Positions 1 through 10,987 of a stretch of 64,000 bases of DNA are shown piece after piece. Within the stretch, counting starts at the first letter, position 1, and each line of letters opens with the position of its first letter. The stretch spans positions 37,307 through 101,306 of the forward strand of contig JANYBW010000046.1 of NCBI GenBank assembly GCA_025360585.1, in the 5' to 3' direction. The notes below the pieces were generated by a model. It searched no databases and was not told where the DNA came from. It worked only from the letters and a program-made list of their open reading frames with translations. The stretch comes from Actinomycetes bacterium. GTDB taxonomy: Bacteria > Actinomycetota > Acidimicrobiia > IMCC26256 > PALSA-610. A program made the translations under genes and the position numbers.

Positions 1-1
1 C

Positions 2-1441
2 AAGCACGAGTGGTTGATTTCATTGCTCGAAGGCGTCGAAGACATCCCTGGGACCGCGCTCGCAGAAGGCCTGCCGTGGAACTGGGAGACGTTTCCCGAA
101 TACCTTGACGCGCTCGGCGCTCGTCGTTACGCGCTCGATGTTGGTACGCAGGTTCCGCACGCCGCGTTACGCACCTACGTGATGGGCGACGCGGGCGGCG
201 ATCATCTTGCGGTACCCACCGATGCCGAAATCACGACGATGGCTGATCTCTGCGAAGAAGGACTCCGTGCCGGCGCGCTCGGATTCACCACGAGTCGCAC
301 GTACGTGCACCGCACCCGAGCGGGGGAATCGATCGGCACGCTCACTGCGAGCGCCCGCGAAGTGCTCGGCATTGCCGAGGCGTTGGGCCGTGCGGGTCAC
401 GGCGTGGTGCAACTCATCTCGGACGCCTACCAATCCGCTGACGATGAACTCGTTGCTCGTGAAATTGAGCTGCTCGGAATGTTGGCGTTGGAAATCAAAG
501 CGCCGTTGAGTTTTACGGTGCAACAAAATGATGACACTCCCGATCGGTTTCGCGAACTCCTCGCTGCAGTCGGTTCCTGGAACGCGCAGGGGGCACATGT
601 ACGCACCCAAGTTGGAATTCGTCCGATCGGCGTGTTGATTGGGCTGCAAGCAAGTGTCCAGCCGTTCGCGTTTTGTGAAAGTTGGCGCGAAATTGCGCTC
701 CTACCATTCGCAGAAAAGGTCCGCAAGCTCCACGATCCCGAACTCCGTTCGCGGCTACTCGCCGAGCACGCGGCCATGAAACCCACTGGTTTCATTCGCA
801 TTTTGCATTCTGGTTACGATCGTATCTACCCACTGAGCGATCCAGCAACCTACGAACCAAGCCCTGCGGACAGCATCGCGGGGATCGCCTCGGCCACTGG
901 CCGTCCTGCCAATGAGGTGCTCTACGACACGCTGTTCGCGGGCACCGGCGAGGCGTTGTTGTACGTTCCCTTGTTCAACTACGCACGCGGCAATCTCGAC
1001 GATGTACACGAGATGATCACTTCACCACACGCGTTGTTCGGATTGAGTGACGCGGGCGCGCATTGCAACACGATCTGCGATGGTTCTTACCCAACGACCG
1101 CCATTGCCCACTGGACTCGCGACCGAACTCGCGGCGCAAAGGTTCCCCTTGAATACATGGTGCATTGCCAAACGCAACGGACCGCCGCGCACGTCGGCTG
1201 GCTCGATCGCGGCGTACTCGCGCCCGGATACCTCGCGGATATCAACATCATCAATCTGGAAACACTCAACGTCAGCCCACCGCGCCTGGTCGCTGATCTC
1301 CCCGCTGGCGGTACCCGACTTTTGCAACATGCCGTCGGTTACGAAACGACCATGAAGCGCGGAACGATCACGTTCCACAACGGTGAACACACCGGCGAAC
1401 TTCCTGGCATCCTGGTGCGCGGCCCACAAACGCACCCGTAA
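2..1441 (+). CDS. N-acyl-D-amino-acid deacylase-like amidohydrolase (5' end outside window)
   Basis: This is a metal-dependent amidohydrolase of the D-aminoacylase / N-acyl-D-glutamate deacylase group, expected to cut the amide of N-acylated D-amino acids or related compounds in the cytoplasm. The frame is open from the first bases (KHEWLIS...), so the N-terminal metal-binding part lies outside the window. Visible family features are the LMEGVEDIPG-like opening (LLEGVEDIPGTAL), the GFTTSR segment, LSDAGAHC near residue 350 of the visible part, and a C-terminal GYLADINI segment closing the composite beta-sandwich. An aldehyde dehydrogenase, a CoA-transferase and an SDR follow on the same strand with little spacing, which suggests a catabolic operon. 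The substrate cannot be fixed from sequence; a dihydropyrimidinase-like role is less likely. Confidence 0.85.
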   Translation, partial: KHEWLISLLEGVEDIPGTALAEGLPWNWETFPEYLDALGARRYALDVGTQVPHAALRTYVMGDAGGDHLAVPTDAEITTMADLCEEGLRAGALGFTTSRTYVHRTRAGESIGTLTASAREVLGIAEALGRAGHGVVQLISDAYQSADDELVAREIELLGMLALEIKAPLSFTVQQNDDTPDRFRELLAAVGSWNAQGAHVRTQVGIRPIGVLIGLQASVQPFAFCESWREIALLPFAEKVRKLHDPELRSRLLAEHAAMKPTGFIRILHSGYDRIYPLSDPATYEPSPADSIAGIASATGRPANEVLYDTLFAGTGEALLYVPLFNYARGNLDDVHEMITSPHALFGLSDAGAHCNTICDGSYPTTAIAHWTRDRTRGAKVPLEYMVHCQTQRTAAHVGWLDRGVLAPGYLADINIINLETLNVSPPRLVADLPAGGTRLLQHAVGYETTMKRGTITFHNGEHTGELPGILVRGPQTHP

Positions 1442-1473
1442 CCTCGCCCACTTCCCAGAAAGCGATCTCAATC

Positions 1474-2898
1474 GTGACCGACCACTCCTTACCCATCGGC
1501 GACCAACGCGTTACAACCGGAACGTGGATCGAGGTTCGTGCTCCGTACGACAATGCCCTGTTGGGGCGAGTCCCCGCGTGTACCAGCGAGCATGTGCATC
1601 AAGCGGTAGCGATCGCAAAAAGCGTGCTCGCGCAAGGCCCGTTACCGGCATGGCAGCGCGCCGAAATCCTCGACAAAGCGGCAGTCGCGATGGCGAGCCA
1701 CGTTGAGGAGTTCGCCCGGATCATCGCGGGTGAGGCAGCGAAACCGATCAAGACCGCAAGGGTCGAGGCCCAACGCGCAATCAGCACCTTTCAGTTCGCG
1801 GCCGTCGCGGCGCGTTCCCTTGCGGGCGAAATAGTGCCGATGGATGCCAGCGCGGCAGGCGCGGGCAAGCTCGCATTTACGTTGCGGGTGCCGATTGGCA
1901 TTGTCGGCGCAATCAGTCCGTTCAATTTTCCGTTGAATCTCGTCGTGCACAAACTTGCACCCGCGATCGCCGCCGGATGCCCGGTGGTCCTGAAGCCCGC
2001 CAGTCAAACACCATTGAGCGCAATTCGCTTGGTTGAAATGTTGCTCGATGAATGTGGCCTGCCCGCCGGCCATATCAATATCGTTACCGGTGGTGGTGCG
2101 ACCGTCGGCAACGCGATCGTTGAGCATCCCGATATTGCCATGCTCACGTTTACCGGCTCCCCAGAAGTCGGCTGGGATATTCGGGCCAAGGCCGCTCGTA
2201 AAAAGGTGGGGCTCGAACTCGGCAACAATGCGCCGCTCATCATCGAGCCTTCGGGCGATTGGGAAACCGCGGCCGCGAAGGTCGCGGTCGCCGGGTTCAG
2301 TCATGCCGGGCAATCGTGCATCAGCACGCAACGCATTTACGTGCACGATTCACTCGTCGATCAGTTCACTGAAGCACTCGTCGATCGGGTGAAGAATCTG
2401 GTCGTTGGTGATCCAATGGATGAAGCCACTGATGTCAGCGCATTGATCAGTGTGAGTGAACGCGACCGCGTACATACGTGGGTCGACGAAGCTCGAGCAT
2501 TGGGCGCGACGGTCGCGTGCGGCGGCGATATCGGCAACGATGGCATTCTCGCGCCAACAGTGCTCACCGGCGTGACACCGAACATGACTGTGTGTGCACT
2601 CGAAGTGTTCGGGCCGGTTGTCGGCATTGCGAGCTACACCGATTTCGATGACGCGTTGCGCCTCGCGAACGACACCCGTTACGGCTTGCAAGCCGCAGTG
2701 TTTACCGAAAAATTGGCGGACGCGATGAAGGCCGCTCGCACACTTGATTTCGGTGGCGTACTGATTAACGAAGTGCCGACATTCCGAGCCGACCAACAGC
2801 CGTATGGAGGTTTGCGCGACAGCGGCAACACGCGTGAAGGCCCGCACTACGCAGTCGAGGAGATGTCCGAAGCCCGCCTCATCATCTTGAACGCGTGA
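1474..2898 (+). CDS. NAD(P)-dependent aldehyde dehydrogenase
   Basis: This 474-residue protein has the normal length and domain order of the aldehyde dehydrogenase superfamily and should oxidise an aldehyde to an acid with NAD(P)+. The nucleotide-binding region holds SPFNFPLN and VLKPASQTPLS. The general base is Glu248 in LELGNN and the catalytic nucleophile is Cys282 in GQSCIS. The C-terminal part holds EVFGPVVGI and the bridging segment LQAAVFT. The start is GTG at 1474, 32 bases after the amidohydrolase stop; ATG codons further in would remove the N-terminal strand. Its stop overlaps the next start in the sequence GTGA, so it is translationally coupled to the CoA-transferase. The specific aldehyde is unknown; the context suggests a short semialdehyde. 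Confidence 0.92.
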   Translation: MTDHSLPIGDQRVTTGTWIEVRAPYDNALLGRVPACTSEHVHQAVAIAKSVLAQGPLPAWQRAEILDKAAVAMASHVEEFARIIAGEAAKPIKTARVEAQRAISTFQFAAVAARSLAGEIVPMDASAAGAGKLAFTLRVPIGIVGAISPFNFPLNLVVHKLAPAIAAGCPVVLKPASQTPLSAIRLVEMLLDECGLPAGHINIVTGGGATVGNAIVEHPDIAMLTFTGSPEVGWDIRAKAARKKVGLELGNNAPLIIEPSGDWETAAAKVAVAGFSHAGQSCISTQRIYVHDSLVDQFTEALVDRVKNLVVGDPMDEATDVSALISVSERDRVHTWVDEARALGATVACGGDIGNDGILAPTVLTGVTPNMTVCALEVFGPVVGIASYTDFDDALRLANDTRYGLQAAVFTEKLADAMKAARTLDFGGVLINEVPTFRADQQPYGGLRDSGNTREGPHYAVEEMSEARLIILNA

Positions 2899-4199
2899 CC
2901 GTGCCGGAACCTATGCTCACTGATATTCAGGCTGCGGCGGACCTGATTCGTTCGACGGATTCGCTCGGGATTCCGCTTGGGCCAGGGCAGCCGGTTGAGT
3001 TTCTGCATGCACTTGGCGCGCGGGAAGACTTCGTAAATCTGGATGTTTTTGGCGCGCTACTCGTGGATCTCTACGCGGTCTTCACGAAGCCTGGCGTGCG
3101 GTATCGCAGTGGATTCTTTGGCCCCGCGGAACGGTTCCTTGTCGATGCCGGCGCGAACGTCGAGTTCGTACCCGCGGATTTTCGACGCTTCGCGCCAATT
3201 GCCGAAAACCTCAAACCGCGAGTGATGGCCACCCTCGCAACTCCGCCCGATGCCGACGGCTATATGAGTTTGTCGCTCCACGCGGGCGCGACGGTCGCGG
3301 AGTTGCACCGGTGCGGCGCCGATCCCGATCGTGTGCTCATCATAGAAATCAACGCGAACGCGCCACGCACCCAGGGCCACAGGCTACACGAACATCGCCT
3401 CCACGTCAGCGAAGCGAACGCGATCATCGAAAGCAGCCGCCCAATCTTCACATTGTCCGACGCACCGCCTAACGATACCGAACTTGCAATCGCGCGCCAT
3501 GCGCGAGCGTTCATCCACGACGGCTCGACGCTCCAGACTGGTATCGGCGGCGTGCCGTCGCAGGTCGTGAAGCTCCTCGCGGAAAGCGACGGTGGTGATT
3601 ACGGAATCCATTCGGAAATGTTCACGACGGCATTGATGATGTTGCACCAATCCGGCAAAGTCACCAATGCCCGCAAAGGCCAGTTCAATGGCGTATCAAT
3701 CACAACCTTCGCAGCCGGCACGCTCGAACTCAACGAATGGCTACACCACAACAACGACGTGCGGTTCTTACCCGTCGACATCGTGAATTCGCCCGAAATC
3801 ATTAGTAAGAATCGCAATATGGTCACGATCAACGGCGCGATGGCGGTCGATCTCTATGGCCAGGTTGTCGCCGATACGATCGACGGAAAACAGTTTTCAG
3901 GCATTGGCGGCCACGAAGATTTCGTTGCGTCATCAGGGCTTTCACTCGATGATCGTTCACTCGTTTGTCTGCCGTCCACGAGCACCGTTGTTGGCACCAC
4001 AATCTCGCGGATCGTGCAACACCACTCGGCGGGCTCGATCATCACCACACCGCGCCACCAACTCGATGTTGTGATCACCGAACACGGCGTCGCTGAACTT
4101 CGCGGCCGCACGGTCAAAGAACGCGCGGTTGCGTTGGCCGGGATTGCCGACGCCGGATTCCGAGACCAGCTCATTCACGTCGCGCAGCAGTTACGCTGA
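2895..4199 (+). CDS. Acetyl-CoA hydrolase / 4-hydroxybutyrate CoA-transferase family protein
   Basis: This is a 434-residue class I CoA-transferase of the acetyl-CoA hydrolase / 4-hydroxybutyrate CoA-transferase group, which moves CoA between acyl-CoA donors and carboxylic acids through a glutamyl thioester. The glycine-rich segment QTGIGGVPS and the segment GIHSEMFT, which carries the predicted catalytic Glu, are present, as are FSGIGG and the C-terminal TEHGVAELRG. GTG at 2895 overlaps the preceding TGA by four bases; an ATG at 2913 is the alternative start. Its place between an aldehyde dehydrogenase and an SDR suggests that the acid made by the dehydrogenase is activated to its CoA ester here. 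The substrate acid is inferred only. Confidence 0.88.
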   Translation: MTVPEPMLTDIQAAADLIRSTDSLGIPLGPGQPVEFLHALGAREDFVNLDVFGALLVDLYAVFTKPGVRYRSGFFGPAERFLVDAGANVEFVPADFRRFAPIAENLKPRVMATLATPPDADGYMSLSLHAGATVAELHRCGADPDRVLIIEINANAPRTQGHRLHEHRLHVSEANAIIESSRPIFTLSDAPPNDTELAIARHARAFIHDGSTLQTGIGGVPSQVVKLLAESDGGDYGIHSEMFTTALMMLHQSGKVTNARKGQFNGVSITTFAAGTLELNEWLHHNNDVRFLPVDIVNSPEIISKNRNMVTINGAMAVDLYGQVVADTIDGKQFSGIGGHEDFVASSGLSLDDRSLVCLPSTSTVVGTTISRIVQHHSAGSIITTPRHQLDVVITEHGVAELRGRTVKERAVALAGIADAGFRDQLIHVAQQLR

Positions 4200-4203
4200 C
4201 GCC

Positions 4204-5031
4204 ATGACTGATCTCACCAACGTTGCTGGCAAAGTGGCGCTGATCACTGGTGGCGCGAGCGGGATCGGCAGAGCGACCTGCGAACGGTTCGCCGCCGCGG
4301 GCGCGCACGTGTGTGTCGTTGATTTTGATGTCGTTGGTGCCCAGGCCGTCGCGTCTGCAATCGGTGGCATCGCGCTACAAGCCGACTGTGGAGATCGAGT
4401 AGCCGTCGACGATACGTTCGCGCAATGCGTAGCGCAACTCGGCGGTATCGATATCGCGTATCTCAACGCCGGGATCGCCATCGGTGTCGCGGATCTCACC
4501 CAGCTCGACGACTCCGTCTACGAACGCATCCAACGAGTCAACGTCGATGGGGTTGTTTTCGGTGCACGCGCCGCAATTCGAGCGATGGAAGCACGCGGTG
4601 GCGGCGCGATCGTCGCCACCAGTTCCCTCGCCGGGCTCATTGCGTTTCCCGCGGATCCGATTTACGACGCGGGCAAACATTTCGTTGTGGGCTTGATGCG
4701 CAGCCTCGCGCCCACGCTTGCGCCCAAGAACATCACCGCGAACACTGTGAATCCCGGGCTCACCGATACCAACATCATCACCGCGGACGCCAAAAAATTT
4801 CTCGCCGATGTGCAGTTCCCAATCATGCCCGCGAGCCAAATCGCTGATGCTGTCTTTGAGATTGTAACCACGGGCGTCACCGGCGAATGCTGGGTGTGCC
4901 AGGCGGGGCGGCCGCCGGTCCCCTATCAATTTCGTGATGTGCCCGGCCCCCGAAGCGAGGGAGCCCAAGGCCGCCGGCCACCCGGGCTCAACATCACCCG
5001 CGAAGGTACGTTCGGCGCTTCAGCTCACTAA
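4204..5031 (+). CDS. Short-chain dehydrogenase/reductase (SDR)
   Basis: This is a 275-residue classical SDR that should oxidise a secondary alcohol or reduce a ketone with NAD(P). The cofactor motif TGGASGIG lies near residues 14-21, and Asp38-Asp40 of VVDFD suggest NAD preference. NAG is at LNAGIA, the catalytic Ser is in SSLAG, and the YxxxK pair is Y-D-A-G-K. ATG at 4204 was chosen because it starts four bases after the CoA-transferase stop and puts the Rossmann fold at the usual distance; the frame is open further upstream but runs inside the previous gene. The C-terminal 45 residues are rich in Gly, Pro and Arg and extend past the conserved fold. The gene closes the catabolic run that begins at the window start. 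Confidence 0.9.
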   Translation: MTDLTNVAGKVALITGGASGIGRATCERFAAAGAHVCVVDFDVVGAQAVASAIGGIALQADCGDRVAVDDTFAQCVAQLGGIDIAYLNAGIAIGVADLTQLDDSVYERIQRVNVDGVVFGARAAIRAMEARGGGAIVATSSLAGLIAFPADPIYDAGKHFVVGLMRSLAPTLAPKNITANTVNPGLTDTNIITADAKKFLADVQFPIMPASQIADAVFEIVTTGVTGECWVCQAGRPPVPYQFRDVPGPRSEGAQGRRPPGLNITREGTFGASAH

Positions 5032-5103
5032 AGGGCCACGACAAAGCGCCCCAAGCGAAAACGCTTCGCATCCACCGGCTGGCCGCCCCTAACCTGAATC
5101 CTC

Positions 5104-5619
5104 GTGACTGCCTCCCCGAATGACATTCCGTCCGCAGACGGGCCTTTGCACCCTGAAGTCCTCGATGCCGACCTTGGCGACGGCAAGGATGCCGAAACCA
5201 TCACCTCGCCGACCAAGCTGATTCGCATCGCTTCGATGGTCCGTTCGCTGCTCGATGAAGCTCGCCGGGCTCCGCTCGATGAAGCCGGACGGCGCCTCCT
5301 TGCGGAGATCCACACCAAATCGCTCACCGAGCTCAAAGATGTTCTTTCCGAAGAACTTCGTGAGGAGCTCGCTGATGTGAGCCACCCGTTCGAAAGCGAA
5401 ACCCCGACCGATTCTGAGTTGCGGGTCGCGCAAGCGCAGTTGGTTGGTTGGCTCGAAGGATTGTTCCACGGAATCCAGGCAACGCTCTATACCCAGCAGC
5501 AACTCGCCCAACGCCAATTCGAAGACATGCGATCGGGGCAAGGCCAGCTCGGCGCCGCACCCGTTCAACAAGGTGTTCCAGGTGCTGCAAACGACGGCAT
5601 GCCGGGCGCGTACCTCTAA
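5104..5619 (+). CDS. bpa: Bacterial proteasome activator (Bpa/PafE family)
   Basis: This 171-residue, mostly helical protein matches the Bpa/PafE family (formerly DUF2587), ATP-independent ring activators that open the gate of the actinobacterial 20S proteasome. The conserved helical core runs from about residue 38 (SPTKLIRIASMVRSLLDEAR) to about residue 145, and the tail is Gly/Pro/Gln-rich. The protein ends in GAYL, close to the C-terminal GQYL of the family, whose penultimate Tyr docks into pockets on the 20S alpha ring. The family assignment is strong; activity is inferred. No proteasome subunit gene is in the window. GTG at 5104 is the only sensible start and sits 8 bases after a TAACCT sequence, so leaderless transcription is possible. 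The family is largely actinobacterial. Confidence 0.9.
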   Translation: MTASPNDIPSADGPLHPEVLDADLGDGKDAETITSPTKLIRIASMVRSLLDEARRAPLDEAGRRLLAEIHTKSLTELKDVLSEELREELADVSHPFESETPTDSELRVAQAQLVGWLEGLFHGIQATLYTQQQLAQRQFEDMRSGQGQLGAAPVQQGVPGAANDGMPGAYL

Positions 5620-5641
5620 GCAACCAAACGAGATTTCTGCG

Positions 5642-7012
<1,371 letters not shown>

Positions 7013-7106
7013 ACGAACGCGCAAGGCCAGCGTCTTGCCGAGAGTGGGGCGAAATTTCACGGGCTCTAGGGCCACCGTGCCGCCGTGGGTGCGCGAGGAT
7101 TGAGCC

Positions 7107-10100
7107 ATGAGCGACAACGCAAACGAACTTGGTCCCAACGCTGGTCTCGTTGAGGATATGTACCGTCGATTCCAGGAGAATCCGGCATCAATTGCTCCGG
7201 CCTGGCAAGAATTCTTTGCCGATTACCAGCCTCGCGCTATGACGGCTACCCCCGCGCCAGCTGCGCCAGCTGCGCCAGCTGCGCCCGCCGAGGCCAGCGC
7301 GGCAGCGGCCACCGCAGCGCCGAAGCCACTGCCAATGGCCGGAGCCGCGGGGATCAACATTCTCGAAGGCGAAGTCGCGACGGCACTGAAGGGCTCAGCA
7401 AAAGCAGTCGTCACCAACATGGAAGCCAGCTTGGGCGTGCCGACCGCGACATCGGTACGCACGATGCCCGCGAAATTGCTCGAAATCAACCGTCAGATTC
7501 TGAACAACCATTTGGCGCGCATTGGCGGCGGCAAGGTCAGCTTTACGCACCTCATTGGCTACGCGGTCGTGCGGGCCCTCACCGTCACGCCCGGCATGAA
7601 CTCGAGCTACGGGTTGGTCGATGGCCAGCCGTCGATTGTTCGTCATCACCACGTGAACATCGGGCTCGCGATCGATCAACAAAAAAAGGACGGCACGCGC
7701 ACGCTGCTCGTGCCGAATCTCAAAGAAGCAAACACGCTGAACTTCTCGCAGTTTCACGCCGCGTACGAAGACCTCCTGCGTCGCGTCCGAGCGAACAAAA
7801 TCACGCCTGATGATTTTGCCGGCACCACCGTTTCGCTCACGAACCCCGGCATGATCGGCACCGTGCATTCCGTGCCGCGCCTCATGCCAGGGCAAGGCGT
7901 GATTATTGGTGTCGGCTCGATCGATTACCCGCCGGAATATCAAGGCGCCGATCCTTCCGTAATCGCGCGCGTCGGTGTGAGCAAGGTCGTAACGATCACG
8001 AGCACGTATGACCATCGCGTCATTCAGGGCGCAGAATCGGGCGAGTTTCTGCGCGCCATTCATCGCAACTTGCTTGGCGAAAACGGTTTCTACGACGAGA
8101 TTTTTCAAAGCTTGGGCGTGCCGTACGAACCCGCGCGTTGGCTGCAAGATGTGCAGCCGATGGACGACGCCACCGCGCTCGCCGAAAAGGCAATCCATGT
8201 GCAGCAGCTGATCAACATGTACCGCGTGCGCGGACATCTGATTGCGAACCTCGATCCCTTGGCGCGCAAGGAACCGAAAACTCATCCCGAGCTCGATATC
8301 AACCATTGGGGTCTCACGATTTGGGATCTCGATCGTGAATTCCCTACTGGCGGAGTTGGCGGCAAGCGCACGATGGCGTTGCGCGACGTGTTGCGTTTAT
8401 TGCGTGATGCGTACGCCCGTACGATCGGCGTCGAGTACATGCACATGCAAGAACACGACGAAAAGGCTTGGATTCAGCAGCGGGTGGAAGGCGTCAGCTA
8501 CGACGTCACGCTCGAAGAAAAGCAACAGATCCTCTTTTCGTTGAACGCGGCCGAAGCATTCGAGAAGTTCTTACACACGAAGTACATCGGCCAGAAACGG
8601 TTCTCGCTCGAAGGTGCCGAGACGTTGATTCCGATGGTCGAGTTCTTGCTCGCCGACGCCGCGGGTGCGGGCGTGCAGGAAGTTGTGATGGGCATGGCCC
8701 ATCGCGGTCGGCTCAATGTGCTCGCGAATTTGGTGGGCAAAAGTTACGGACAAATATTCCGTGAGTTCGAAGGTGAGCTCGACCCTGATTCTTCGCAAGG
8801 TTCTGGCGATGTGAAGTACCACCTCGGCGCGAGCGGCCAGTACATCACGCACACTGGCGACCCAATTCGAGTCACGCTCGCCGCTAACCCATCGCACCTC
8901 GAAGCCGTCGACCCGGTAGTTGAAGGCATGGTGCGCGCCAAACAAGACCGCAACCACGATGTCGAGCAAGGTTCGGTGCTTTCCGTACTCGTACACGGCG
9001 ATGCTGCTTTCGCGGGCCAAGGCGTGGTAGCCGAAACCTTGAACCTGTCGGAGCTTCCGGGTTACGACGTTGGTGGCACCGTCCACATCGTGGTGAACAA
9101 TCAACTCGGTTTTACAACTGCGCCAACGTTCGCGCGCTCAACGGTACACTGCACCGATATCGCAAAAAGCGTGCAGGCTCCGATCTTCCACGTGAACGGC
9201 GACGATCCCGAAGCCTCGATCCGCGTGATCCGTTTGGCCTTTGCGTTTCGCCAACAATTCAAAAAAGATGTTGTCGTCGATATGGTGTGTTACCGCCGAT
9301 ACGGTCACAACGAAGGCGACGAGCCCGGCTTCACGCAGCCGCGCATGTACGAACTCATTCGCGCTCGCCGTTCCGTGCGCAAGCTCTATACCGAAGTGCT
9401 CGTGAACCGCGGCGATCTCACCGTTGACGATTGCGAACGCGCACTCGAGGATTATCAACAGAAACTCGAAAACGCGTTCGTAGCCACCCACGACGGTTCC
9501 GCCGATGCCGATTGGTTTGAGATCGAACCCGAACGGCGTATCGCCGCGACCGTCGATACTGGTGTGGAACGCAACGTTTTAGATCACGTTGTCACGGCAC
9601 TCACGACATTCCCCGAAACCTTCACCGTGCACCCGAAACTCAAACGCATTCTCGAAGCGCGCCGCACGAGTTTCGATGGCGACACCATCGATTGGGCCAC
9701 GGCCGAAGCACTCGCGTTTGGTTCGCTGCTCCTCGAAGGCACACCGGTTCGTTTGGCGGGCCAGGACAGCCGCCGCGGCACGTTTAGTCAACGCCACGCG
9801 ACGATTGTTGATTACGAAAACGAGAATGAATACACGCCCCTCGCGAATCTTTCGGCCGATCAAGCACCCTTTATGGTGTTCGACTCCTTACTTTCTGAAT
9901 ACGCGGCACTCGGTTTTGAATACGGCTACTCAATCGCGGATCGCGACGCGCTCGTGGTGTGGGAAGCCCAGTTTGGCGATTTCTCCAACGTTGCGCAAGC
10001 CATCATCGATCAGTTCATCGTGGCGGCCGAAGACAAATGGGGCCAACGCAGCGGCATGGTCATGCTGCTACCGCATGGCTTCGAAGGCCAAGGCCCCGAA

Positions 10101-10715
10101 CACTCCAGCGCGCGCATCGAACGCTTCCTCACCTTGTGCGCCGAGAACAACATTCGCGTCGCGTACCCAACCACCGCGGCGAACTACTACCACTTGCTCC
10201 GCCGCCAAGTGCGCGACGCGGACCGCAAACCGTTGGTCGTGTTCACGCCCAAGAAATACTTGCGTATGGCCGCGACCTATTCGCCGGCTTCGGAATTCTT
10301 CACCGGATCATTCCGCAAGACGCTGGCCGACCCCAACCCACCCGAAGCAACGGCCGTGAAGCGGCTTGTGGTGTGCAGCGGCAAGTTCGGCCACGAGCTC
10401 ATTGAGCGCCGTAACCAAGCGGGCGTACCAGCCGTCGTGTTGCGAGTCGAGCAGCTCTACCCGGTTCCTGCCGCGGAACTCTCGGCAGCGTTACTAAAAT
10501 ACCCAAACCTCGAATCGGTCGTGTGGTCCCAAGAAGAACCTGAAAACATGGGGGCACGCATCTTCGCGATGGACGCGATGCAACACATCGTCCCCGACCG
10601 TCTCGATCGATTCTTCGTGGCCAGAGATGCGAGCGCAAGCCCGGCGAGCGGTTCGAGCAAAGTGCATGACGCCGAACAAGAAGCACTGTTAACGAGAACC
10701 TTCGCGGGCCTGTAG
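7107..10715 (+). CDS. kgd: Multifunctional 2-oxoglutarate metabolism enzyme (E2-E1 fusion)
   Basis: This 1202-residue protein has the actinobacterial Kgd/OdhA layout and acts in the TCA cycle on 2-oxoglutarate. A short E1 N-terminal helix (residues 1-45, EDMYRRFQENPASI) is followed by an Ala/Pro linker (about 46-80), an E2-type acyltransferase domain (about 95-340, with DHRVIQGAESG; His303 is the catalytic-type His), and a full E1 ThDP domain (about 370-1200, with MAHRGRLNVL and GDDPEA at 698-703). No lipoyl domain is present, as in the mycobacterial enzyme, so a separate lipoylated partner is needed for dehydrogenase activity. A GAGGA ribosome site lies 7 bases before the ATG. The linker contains a short in-frame CCAGCTGCG repeat. 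The assignment is very secure; the balance between decarboxylase, carboligase and dehydrogenase activity is not visible. Confidence 0.96.
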   Translation: MSDNANELGPNAGLVEDMYRRFQENPASIAPAWQEFFADYQPRAMTATPAPAAPAAPAAPAEASAAAATAAPKPLPMAGAAGINILEGEVATALKGSAKAVVTNMEASLGVPTATSVRTMPAKLLEINRQILNNHLARIGGGKVSFTHLIGYAVVRALTVTPGMNSSYGLVDGQPSIVRHHHVNIGLAIDQQKKDGTRTLLVPNLKEANTLNFSQFHAAYEDLLRRVRANKITPDDFAGTTVSLTNPGMIGTVHSVPRLMPGQGVIIGVGSIDYPPEYQGADPSVIARVGVSKVVTITSTYDHRVIQGAESGEFLRAIHRNLLGENGFYDEIFQSLGVPYEPARWLQDVQPMDDATALAEKAIHVQQLINMYRVRGHLIANLDPLARKEPKTHPELDINHWGLTIWDLDREFPTGGVGGKRTMALRDVLRLLRDAYARTIGVEYMHMQEHDEKAWIQQRVEGVSYDVTLEEKQQILFSLNAAEAFEKFLHTKYIGQKRFSLEGAETLIPMVEFLLADAAGAGVQEVVMGMAHRGRLNVLANLVGKSYGQIFREFEGELDPDSSQGSGDVKYHLGASGQYITHTGDPIRVTLAANPSHLEAVDPVVEGMVRAKQDRNHDVEQGSVLSVLVHGDAAFAGQGVVAETLNLSELPGYDVGGTVHIVVNNQLGFTTAPTFARSTVHCTDIAKSVQAPIFHVNGDDPEASIRVIRLAFAFRQQFKKDVVVDMVCYRRYGHNEGDEPGFTQPRMYELIRARRSVRKLYTEVLVNRGDLTVDDCERALEDYQQKLENAFVATHDGSADADWFEIEPERRIAATVDTGVERNVLDHVVTALTTFPETFTVHPKLKRILEARRTSFDGDTIDWATAEALAFGSLLLEGTPVRLAGQDSRRGTFSQRHATIVDYENENEYTPLANLSADQAPFMVFDSLLSEYAALGFEYGYSIADRDALVVWEAQFGDFSNVAQAIIDQFIVAAEDKWGQRSGMVMLLPHGFEGQGPEHSSARIERFLTLCAENNIRVAYPTTAANYYHLLRRQVRDADRKPLVVFTPKKYLRMAATYSPASEFFTGSFRKTLADPNPPEATAVKRLVVCSGKFGHELIERRNQAGVPAVVLRVEQLYPVPAAELSAALLKYPNLESVVWSQEEPENMGARIFAMDAMQHIVPDRLDRFFVARDASASPASGSSKVHDAEQEALLTRTFAGL

Positions 10716-10783
10716 CTCTCGCGCACCTCGGCGCGACCGGGCCGGAAGTTCAGTGTTTTCAGGGGGCGCGAGCCGGTCGGCAG

Positions 10784-10987
10784 CTATCGGTTCAGACTCC
10801 TGCGGGCCGTCCAGCCGAGTTTGCCGACGTACGCACCGAAGGCGAGCGACACCGCCGCGAGGATTGCGTGCACGACGCGAAAGCTGGCCGGGTGTGGGTT
10901 CACGACAAGATTCTTGACCGCCACACCCCAGACGAACACCGTCCAGATACATGCGGCGAGCAAGACATTGGCAGTTTTGCGGTTCAT
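10784..10987 (-). CDS. Small two-helix membrane protein (SCO4848-like)
   Basis: This 67-residue protein has two predicted membrane helices, about residues 6-24 (VLLAACIWTVFVWGV) and 38-55 (AILAAVSLAFGAYVGK), and a basic C-terminus (ARRSLNR). The arrangement, with VWG...KNL in the first helix and a VxHxxLAxxSLxxG-like second helix, resembles the small actinobacterial SCO4848 family, whose function is unknown to me. It converges on kgd, with 68 bases between the stops, and diverges from the sigma factor gene. The start is ATG at 10987. The family assignment is from pattern only. Confidence 0.65.
   Translation of the reverse strand: MNRKTANVLLAACIWTVFVWGVAVKNLVVNPHPASFRVVHAILAAVSLAFGAYVGKLGWTARRSLNR

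Noticed and set aside
4896..5031. Repeat-element insertion in the SDR C-terminus
   Set aside because: The segment is GC-rich with a CCCGG...CCGGG pair, but it shares no stretch with the two repeat families and may be a normal tail.
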